A stretch of 37,201 nucleotides of DNA. Origin: an uncultured Bacteroides sp. Its GTDB lineage: Bacteria > Bacteroidota > Bacteroidia > Bacteroidales > Bacteroidaceae. Under the pieces are notes generated by a model. That model was not told where the DNA came from, made no database searches, and was given only the letters and a program-made list of their open reading frames with translations. The stretch lies in NCBI GenBank assembly GCA_945965395.1, contig CAMFND010000053.1, positions 1-37,201 of the forward strand. The letters run 5' to 3'. Of this stretch, positions 31,532-37,201 are shown piece by piece. Positions within the stretch are counted from its first letter, which is position 1. Every line of letters begins with the position of its first letter. Made by a program: the position numbers and the translations under genes.

Positions 31532-32725
31532 TTAGAATCCTAATTTTTTTGCGATGTGTGCAGGGATTGCTTTCTTGTTAACCAGAATGTTCATGGTTTT
31601 GTATTTGGCAAAAGCTTTAGATGCATACCAGATGCCTTTGTATTTGCCGCTTAATCCCCATGAGTTTTTCACCATGTAGTATTCTTTTCCGTTCTGGTCT
31701 TTAGCGATACCGTAGATAAGCATTCCGTGGTCATCGGTAGTTTCCCAGTTGTCGAATGCTACCTGACGCATTTCCTGAGTCACTTCAATTTCAGGAAGCG
31801 GTTTGCTGGTCAGTTCCTTGCGCTTGTCTGCTTTGCTCAAACCCAGCCAGTGTGCCATATCTGAACCAGTCAGTTCGGCTCCTTTTTCTGCATTCGGACA
31901 TACGGCAATACCGTCGCGGGTAAATCCTTCTTCGCTGACGTCAGCTCCCCATGCGAACGTATATCCGTTGTTGATGGCATTGTCCATCACTTCCATCAGT
32001 TCATCGATAGGCAAGTTGTAAGACAATGCGTTGCGCCAGTTGTCCTGTACCTCGATGCTGAAGGTCTGGTAGAAAGGATGATGTGTGTAAGAAGTCAGTG
32101 ATACATAGTCGTTCATATTCAGTCCAAGCACTTCATCTGCAAATGTTCTCGGAGTGTAAGTCTTTCCTTTGTAAGTAAATTCTTTTGGACATTCTCCCAG
32201 GTAAGTATCGTAAATGGCTGTGACGCCTTTTTTCCATACCGGACTCAGTTTGCTCTGATTGCCTTTTCCAATAGCTTGTACGTATGCTCCAGCTACCGCA
32301 TCCAGCTCATTGTGGTTAGGCAGTGAGTCACCGTATTCGATACCCGGCATTACGTCCTGAGGAACCATACCGTAATTCTTGTAGCAGAAAACGATGTCTT
32401 CAAAGCTTCCGCCCGGTGAGAACGAAGCATCTCCGTGATAGCGTACATAGTTTACCGCACGGTCTTCCATGGTTTTGTGCACTACAAACATTTCAGAAAG
32501 GTCGAATTCTCCTTTTCCTTCACGCAGCAATTCTGATTCCAGAAATCCAAGGCTGGAGAATGACCAGCATGTACTTGAACGATTCTGGTTCTTTATGGAA
32601 GTAATAGGGTTTTCTTTTACGGTTGTAAATACGAATCCTTCTTCAGCTTTGTCTTTCTTCGGATTTTTTGCATAGATGTTACCAAAGCAAAGTCCTGCAA
32701 CAGCTACTAAAATCAGTTTGTTCAT
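31532..32725 (-). CDS. C1-family cysteine peptidase (bleomycin hydrolase/aminopeptidase C type), exported
   Basis: The 397-residue peptidase has a signal peptide (MNKLILVAVAGLCFGNIYA), which places it in the periplasm or outside, unlike cytosolic PepC. The papain-type catalytic residues are Gln47 and Cys53 in NQNRSSTCWSFSSLGF, His in TTDDHGMLIYGIAKD, and Asn in YYMVKNSWG. The FDLSEMFVVHKTMEDRAVNY segment is typical of the bleomycin-hydrolase-like group. It lies 40 bp after the Xaa-Pro aminopeptidase gene in the same direction. I chose the ATG at 32725 because the upstream frame extension would hide the signal. It probably supports peptide scavenging. Confidence 0.94.
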   Translation of the reverse strand: MNKLILVAVAGLCFGNIYAKNPKKDKAEEGFVFTTVKENPITSIKNQNRSSTCWSFSSLGFLESELLREGKGEFDLSEMFVVHKTMEDRAVNYVRYHGDASFSPGGSFEDIVFCYKNYGMVPQDVMPGIEYGDSLPNHNELDAVAGAYVQAIGKGNQSKLSPVWKKGVTAIYDTYLGECPKEFTYKGKTYTPRTFADEVLGLNMNDYVSLTSYTHHPFYQTFSIEVQDNWRNALSYNLPIDELMEVMDNAINNGYTFAWGADVSEEGFTRDGIAVCPNAEKGAELTGSDMAHWLGLSKADKRKELTSKPLPEIEVTQEMRQVAFDNWETTDDHGMLIYGIAKDQNGKEYYMVKNSWGLSGKYKGIWYASKAFAKYKTMNILVNKKAIPAHIAKKLGF

Positions 32726-32765
32726 TGTTTTGATCTTTATGGTTATAGAGTTAATAAATACGTAA

Positions 32766-34157
32766 TTATTCATTCATGATGGCTTCTACCTCATCAAACG
32801 TGATGGGGATACGTTTTTCGCCCAGGAATCTGGATCCGTTTTCGGTAATCAGGATATCATCTTCCAGACGGATACCTCCGAAGTCCTTGTATTTTTCGAT
32901 TTCATCGAAATTCAAGAAATTGGTGTGTAGTTTTTCTGCCTTCCATTTATCAATCAGGGCTGGAATAAAGTAGCATCCCGGTTCATCGGTAATGACAAAA
33001 CCCTTCTGGAGTTTTCTTCCCATACGGAGCGAAGCCAGTCCGAACTGAGTGGATGGTTGCACTTCTTCGTCATAACCCACGTAGCACTGGCCTAAGTCTT
33101 CCATATCGTGTACGTCCAGTCCCATCATGTGTCCCAATCCGTGCGGCAGGAATAAGGCATGAGCGCCTGCAGCTACAGCTTCATCGGTATTTTCTTTCAT
33201 CAAGCCCAGTCCTTTCAGCCCTTCTGTAAGTACCTTACATACTTCCAGGTGTACCGACTTGTATGTCACTCCTGGTCGTGCCAGTTCCAGTGCCTTGTCA
33301 TGGCAGGCAAGTACGATGCCGTAGATGTCACGCTGGCGACCAGTAAATTTTCCTCCTACAGGGATTGTACGGGTATGGTCTGAACAGTAATAATTCATCA
33401 GTTCGGCTCCTGCATCCGTCAGCATTAGTCTGCCTTCTTGCAAGATGTGACTGTGGTCGTGATTGTGCAGGGTCTGTCCGTTTTGCGTAAGAATAGTGGC
33501 AAATGAAACCATTCGTCCGTAAGATGAAGCGATACCGTCAAGCACTCCGGCTATGTATTGCTCGGATACTCCCGGTTTGCACAGACGCATGGCTGCCGTA
33601 TGCATTTCATATCCTACGTTGCAGGCCTTGTCGATTTCTGCGATTTCACATTCTTCTTTTACTGAACGCAACGATACGACCGCCTTAATCAGTTCAAGAG
33701 AAGCGTGCTGTTTAGTCATGGATGCCCGGATACCTGTCAAATCTTCCAGCAGCATCATATTATCGTAGCGATAGGGAGGGAGGAAGTGGATTTTTCTTCG
33801 CTGAGCGATGGCTTTTCCCACTATTTCTTTCAACATATCGAAAGGATAGCTTTTCTCAACTCCCACCTGTGCCGCCAGTTCTTTTACACTGGGTTGCGGG
33901 CCCATCCAGATGATGTCGTCCATGTCGACATCATTTCCAAAGAAATAATCTTTGCCATTGTCTATGTCGATGATGCCGGCATAACCCGGGTGTGAATGTC
34001 CGAAGAAATAGACAAAAGAACTGTCTTGTCTGAACTTGTATGTGTTGTCGGGGTAGTTGGCCGGTGCTTCATTGTTTCCTAAAATAAGAATGATACCGTT
34101 GCTCATCTTTTCCCGCAGCGCTTTCCGACGTTTTTGATAAGTAAGAGAATCAAACAT
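32766..34157 (-). CDS. pepP: Xaa-Pro aminopeptidase (M24B)
   Basis: The 463-residue metalloaminopeptidase removes N-terminal residues before proline. The N-terminal creatinase-like domain is followed by the pita-bread fold with its metal ligands: the two Asp of MLTDAGAELMNYYCSDHTRT, the His of LPHGLGHMMGLDVHD, Glu in VITDEPGCYF and Glu in GGIRLEDDILITENG. I selected the ATG at 34157, dropping a hydrophobic upstream extension that overlaps the promoter. No signal peptide remains, so it is cytosolic. It is the first gene of a two-gene peptidase operon. Confidence 0.96.
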   Translation of the reverse strand: MFDSLTYQKRRKALREKMSNGIILILGNNEAPANYPDNTYKFRQDSSFVYFFGHSHPGYAGIIDIDNGKDYFFGNDVDMDDIIWMGPQPSVKELAAQVGVEKSYPFDMLKEIVGKAIAQRRKIHFLPPYRYDNMMLLEDLTGIRASMTKQHASLELIKAVVSLRSVKEECEIAEIDKACNVGYEMHTAAMRLCKPGVSEQYIAGVLDGIASSYGRMVSFATILTQNGQTLHNHDHSHILQEGRLMLTDAGAELMNYYCSDHTRTIPVGGKFTGRQRDIYGIVLACHDKALELARPGVTYKSVHLEVCKVLTEGLKGLGLMKENTDEAVAAGAHALFLPHGLGHMMGLDVHDMEDLGQCYVGYDEEVQPSTQFGLASLRMGRKLQKGFVITDEPGCYFIPALIDKWKAEKLHTNFLNFDEIEKYKDFGGIRLEDDILITENGSRFLGEKRIPITFDEVEAIMNE

Positions 34158-34198
34158 AGTTATTTCTTTTTGATGTAATGTTTGTGAAAATAATGTTG

Positions 34199-34206
34199 CA
34201 AATGTA
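34199..34206 (-). promoter_or_regulatory. -7 box of the pepP/C1 peptidase operon
   Basis: TACATTTG on the minus strand (CAAATGTA on plus) fits TAnnTTTG, 41 bp upstream of the pepP start. Confidence 0.6.
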
Positions 34207-34249
34207 GTAAATAAAATAGAAAAAATGGCTGCGGTGTAATGGAAAAACA

Positions 34250-34257
34250 TATATTTG
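34250..34257 (+). promoter_or_regulatory. -7 box of the patatin-like gene
   Basis: TATATTTG, then CAATTACC, fits TAnnTTTG; it lies 34 bp before the ATG at 34292 and is divergent from the pepP promoter. Confidence 0.65.
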
Positions 34258-34291
34258 CAATTACCAAGATTACTTTAAAAACTGAGGTCGT

Positions 34292-35149
34292 ATGAATCTG
34301 GATTTGCAAAAAACAGGGTTGGTTCTCGAAGGAGGAGGTATGCGAGGGGTGTTTACTTGTGGAGTCTTGGATTTCATGATGGATCACCACATGCAGTTCC
34401 CTTATGTGATAGGTGTGTCAGCAGGAGCTTGTAACGGATTGTCGTATATGTCTCATCAGCGAGGGCGGGCAAAGTTTAGCAACATCGATATGCTGGCAGA
34501 ATATCATTATATCGGTTTGAAATACCTCTGGTATCAGCATAGTATTCTGGATCAGCATTTGCTTTATGACTTGTTTCCCACCAAGATTCTTCCCTACGAT
34601 TTTCAAGCCTATTTTAATAATCCTGCCCGTTTTGAAATGGTAACGACCAATTGCGTGACGGGAAGGGCTTGTTATCTGGAAGAGAAAGAAAACCGGGATG
34701 GCTGGAGATTGGTGGATATTGCCAAAGCTTCAAGCAGTCTTCCGTATGTCTGTCCGATTACGTATGTAGATGGGCGTCCTATGCTCGATGGAGGTATTGT
34801 TGATTCTATACCTGTCTTGCGGGCCATGAGTCAGGGCTATGAAAAGAATGTAGTAGTTCTCACTCGTAACAGAGGCTATCGTAAGACTGAAAAAGATATT
34901 CGGGTTCCCCGGTTCATTTATCGCCGTTATCCTCGGCTGAGGTTAGTGCTTAGCCGACGCTGTGCGGTGTATAATGAGCAATTGGAGATGGTCGAAAAAT
35001 TAGAAGATGAAGGACGTATCATAGCGATTCGGCCGGAAAAGAAAGTGGTGGTGAATCGTATCGAGAAGGATATTAAGAAACTGACCGAATTATATGAGGA
35101 AGGATATGCCTGTGCGGAGAAAGTGTTGACACCTTATTTGAAAGTATAG
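34292..35149 (+). CDS. Patatin-like phospholipase (YjjU-type)
   Basis: The 285-residue cytosolic acyl hydrolase has the patatin catalytic dyad. The oxyanion-hole motif GGGMRG is at residues 14-19, the nucleophile elbow GVSAG at 41-45 (Ser43), and the DGG triplet begins at Asp166 (GRPMLDGGIVDS). The order VLEGGGMRGVFTCGVLDFMM and YVIGVSAGACNGLSYMS matches the YjjU group. The substrate is likely a phospholipid or lysophospholipid. It is transcribed alone from its own promoter and closed by a perfect terminator. Confidence 0.95.
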   Translation: MNLDLQKTGLVLEGGGMRGVFTCGVLDFMMDHHMQFPYVIGVSAGACNGLSYMSHQRGRAKFSNIDMLAEYHYIGLKYLWYQHSILDQHLLYDLFPTKILPYDFQAYFNNPARFEMVTTNCVTGRACYLEEKENRDGWRLVDIAKASSSLPYVCPITYVDGRPMLDGGIVDSIPVLRAMSQGYEKNVVVLTRNRGYRKTEKDIRVPRFIYRRYPRLRLVLSRRCAVYNEQLEMVEKLEDEGRIIAIRPEKKVVVNRIEKDIKKLTELYEEGYACAEKVLTPYLKV

Positions 35150-35154
35150 GACAT

Positions 35155-35187
35155 AAAAAAATCCGGAATGAACTTCCGGATTTTTTT
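35155..35187. terminator. Bidirectional terminator between the patatin gene and rny
   Basis: A perfect 14-bp stem (AAAAAAATCCGGAA with TTCCGGATTTTTTT) with a five-base loop and flanking A/T runs serves both convergent genes. Confidence 0.92.
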
Positions 35188-35192
35188 ATTAT

Positions 35193-36728
35193 TTATTTTG
35201 CGAAGCTGACTGCGCGGGTTTCACGGATAACCGTAATCTTAACTTGTCCCGGATAAGTCATTTCGTCCTGAATCTTCTTGGCGATTTCAGTTGATAAGCT
35301 TTCTGTCTGTTTGTCGTCAATCTTGTCGGCACCGACAATGACACGCAACTCACGACCAGCCTGGATAGCGTAAGTCTTGGTTACACCCGGATAAGACATA
35401 GCCAATTGTTCGAGGTCATTCAGACGTTTGATGTAAGCCTCTACAATTTCCCGGCGTGCTCCCGGACGTGCACCAGAGATAGCGTCACATACTTGTACGA
35501 TAGGAGCCAGAAGGCTGGTCATTTCTACTTCGTCGTGGTGTGCACCAATGGCATTGCAGATATCTGCTTTTTCTTTGTACTTTTCAGCCAATTTCATGCC
35601 CAACAGTGCGTGTGGCAATTCCGGTTCTTCATCGGGCACCTTACCAATATCATGTAGCAGTCCGGCACGTTTTGCTTTTTTCGGGTTCAGACCTAATTCA
35701 GAAGCCATTACTGCGCACAAGTTAGCTGTCTCACGTGCATGCTGCAAAAGATTTTGTCCGTATGAAGAGCGGTATTTCATTTTACCGATAATACGAATCA
35801 GTTCAGGATGCAATCCGTGGATACCCAGGTCGATTGTAGTACGTTTACCTGTTTCAATGATTTCGTCTTCCACTTGCTTGCGTACTTTTGCAACCACTTC
35901 TTCAATACGTGCCGGGTGAATACGACCGTCAGTTACCAGCTGATGCAAAGCCAGACGTGCAATTTCGCGGCGTACCGGGTCAAAGGCTGAAAGTACGATT
36001 GCTTCCGGTGTGTCATCCACTACAATCTCTACACCTGTAGCGGCTTCCAGTGCGCGGATATTACGTCCTTCACGTCCGATGATGCGTCCTTTGATTTCAT
36101 CCGATTCAATGTGGAATACAGTGACAGAGTTTTCAATGGCAGTTTCAGTAGCCACTCTCTGAATAGACTGAATTACGATACGTTTCGCTTCACGGTTTGC
36201 GGTAAGCTTGGCATCGTCCATGATGTCATTGATGTAAGACTGCGCTTGTGTCTTCGCTTCTTCCTTCAGTGATTCCACCAAGCGTTCTTTTGCTTCTTCA
36301 GCTGACAGGCCTGAGATTGTTTCCAGTTTTTCTCTTTCCTGTGCCTGAAGGTTATCTAATTCCTCTTTCTTCTTTTCAATAATTACCAGCTGAGCATCCA
36401 GATTTTCTTTGATCGCTTCTGTTTCATTGCGTTTACGCTGAAGTTCTTCGTTCTTCTGGTTGAGCACCATTTCGCGTTGCTTTAACTTATTCTCAGCTTG
36501 CTGGATTTTCTGATTACGCTGGGCAACCTCTTTTTCCAAATCCGCTTTTTTATTCAAGAATTTTTCCTTTACTTCCAGAAGCTTGTTCTTCTTGATTACT
36601 TCAGCTTCAGTTTCGGCTTCTTTGATAATTGTGTCATATTTTGTCTTTAAGCCGTACTTAAAGAATCCATACGACAATGCCCCTCCCACCAGGAAGGCCA
36701 CAATTGTTAGTATTACTGTCGTCAACAT
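35193..36728 (-). CDS. rny: Ribonuclease Y
   Basis: The 511-residue membrane-bound endoribonuclease initiates mRNA decay. It has an N-terminal helix ([20 protein letters not shown]), then a long charged coiled coil to about residue 190. A KH domain ([20 protein letters not shown]) follows, then an HD domain with the metal-binding HDIGK in [16 protein letters not shown]. The C-terminal [20 protein letters not shown] segment is family-typical. Length is normal. It lies downstream of zapA in the same direction with a 102-bp gap that holds no gene I can identify. Confidence 0.98.
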   Translation of the reverse strand: MLTTVILTIVAFLVGGALSYGFFKYGLKTKYDTIIKEAETEAEVIKKNKLLEVKEKFLNKKADLEKEVAQRNQKIQQAENKLKQREMVLNQKNEELQRKRNETEAIKENLDAQLVIIEKKKEELDNLQAQEREKLETISGLSAEEAKERLVESLKEEAKTQAQSYINDIMDDAKLTANREAKRIVIQSIQRVATETAIENSVTVFHIESDEIKGRIIGREGRNIRALEAATGVEIVVDDTPEAIVLSAFDPVRREIARLALHQLVTDGRIHPARIEEVVAKVRKQVEDEIIETGKRTTIDLGIHGLHPELIRIIGKMKYRSSYGQNLLQHARETANLCAVMASELGLNPKKAKRAGLLHDIGKVPDEEPELPHALLGMKLAEKYKEKADICNAIGAHHDEVEMTSLLAPIVQVCDAISGARPGARREIVEAYIKRLNDLEQLAMSYPGVTKTYAIQAGRELRVIVGADKIDDKQTESLSTEIAKKIQDEMTYPGQVKITVIRETRAVSFAK

Positions 36729-36830
36729 TATAATTAATTTAAGTATATAAATAAAAAACGTATAAACTCATCCGTTGGGAAAATCCCTTCGAATAAAGCT
36801 TATGCGTGAATTTCCTGTTATAATATCTTT

Positions 36831-37136
36831 CTATAAACCTTCGCCCCGGTCAGGTTGGATACATCTTTCAATATCCTCTTCCAGTTCTTTAAGTTTTTCC
36901 ATATAAGGTCGGGTGTCATTTCTTCCTTTCATGGATATATTTTCATACGCCAAATCAAGTGCCACCATCTTCCAGTGTTGTATGCTGTTGAATTCAGGAA
37001 AAGCACTGCGATATTTATTCAGTTTATAGTTAATCTGTTTGGCAGCTTCTCGGTAAGCTTCCTCTTCCGCAGGGAGTATGGACACAGGATACCGTTCGTT
37101 GTCAATTAGTAGATTAAATCTCTTTTTTTCGTCCAT
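36831..37136 (-). CDS. zapA: Cell-division protein ZapA
   Basis: The 101-residue protein bundles FtsZ filaments at midcell. It has the ZapA fold: an N-terminal strand pair (RFNLLIDNERYPVSILPAEE), a helix (EAYREAAKQINYKLNKYRSA) and a dimerising C-terminal coiled coil (NDTRPYMEKLKELEEDIERC). Length fits ZapA. It lies upstream of rny, and a further short gene lies at the edge of the window. Confidence 0.92.
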   Translation of the reverse strand: MDEKKRFNLLIDNERYPVSILPAEEEAYREAAKQINYKLNKYRSAFPEFNSIQHWKMVALDLAYENISMKGRNDTRPYMEKLKELEEDIERCIQPDRGEGL

Positions 37137-37160
37137 AAAAGTATATACTTTACCGCATTA

Positions 37161-37201
37161 TTATTCATTCAGCAAAGCGATGCATTTATCGACTTCACGC
37201 A
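37161..37201 (-). CDS. C-terminal end of a small protein gene at the window edge (partial)
   Basis: The minus strand at the right edge reads REVDKCIALLNE then TAA (37161-37163), in frame to the end of the window. The stop lies 24 bp before the zapA start, so it is probably the upstream gene of the same operon, a small coiled-coil protein. Only 12 residues are visible, so no family is assigned. Confidence 0.4.
   Translation of the reverse strand, partial: REVDKCIALLNE

Noticed and set aside
36729-36830. A 6S RNA gene between zapA and rny
   Set aside because: In some bacteria 6S RNA lies next to zapA, but this 102-bp gap is too short and shows no long bulged hairpin.

Overview
The window looks like a chromosome segment of a gut Bacteroidales species, probably Bacteroides or Phocaeicola. 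The grounds are the housekeeping proteins, the TAnnTTTG-type -7 promoter boxes upstream of several genes, the carboxynorspermidine dehydrogenase route to polyamines, and the lipoprotein and TolC-type outer-membrane gene style. No tRNA, rRNA, CRISPR array, transposase or integrase is visible.

The left part (about 1-17,400) is accessory DNA, and almost every gene points right. Block 1 (228-8920) is a tight run of eleven genes that ends in a strong terminator (8977-9009). It encodes a TPR-like protein, two ankyrin-repeat proteins, a DUF1266 protein, an unknown soluble protein, LemA, a DUF3137 membrane protein, a lipoprotein, a tail-anchored protein, a two-helix Imm17-like protein and a membrane protein with a PH-like tail. 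Its gene order suggests one cytosol-plus-inner-membrane system. The function is not established; immunity to polymorphic toxins or an envelope-protection role is the best guess.

Block 2 (9109-17,400) is a mosaic of small genes of uneven base composition. It holds a secreted SmpA/BamE-like protein, an unknown AT-rich ORF, an SF0329-like protein, three tandem copies of a small membrane protein, two copies of a lipoprotein plus membrane-protein module, a DKNYY-repeat lipoprotein and several decayed genes. Repeated stem-loop elements of about 60 bp separate some of the genes, and one of them supplies the last codons and stop of the gene before it. This resembles an acquired immunity-gene array of the kind described in Bacteroidales (acquired interbacterial defence clusters), with integron-like intergenic repeats.

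The right part (17,500-37,201) is core chromosome, mostly on the minus strand. It contains recA with a Bcp-type peroxiredoxin and carboxynorspermidine dehydrogenase; a META-domain lipoprotein and purT on the plus strand; a small orphan amylase C-terminal domain; a MarR-regulated tripartite efflux pump (TolC, EmrA, EmrB types); recJ-recQ; a C1 peptidase and an Xaa-Pro aminopeptidase; a patatin-like protein; and rny (RNase Y) with zapA. Bidirectional terminators close the convergent gene pairs. A four-unit tandem array of 22-bp palindromes lies between marR and recQ.
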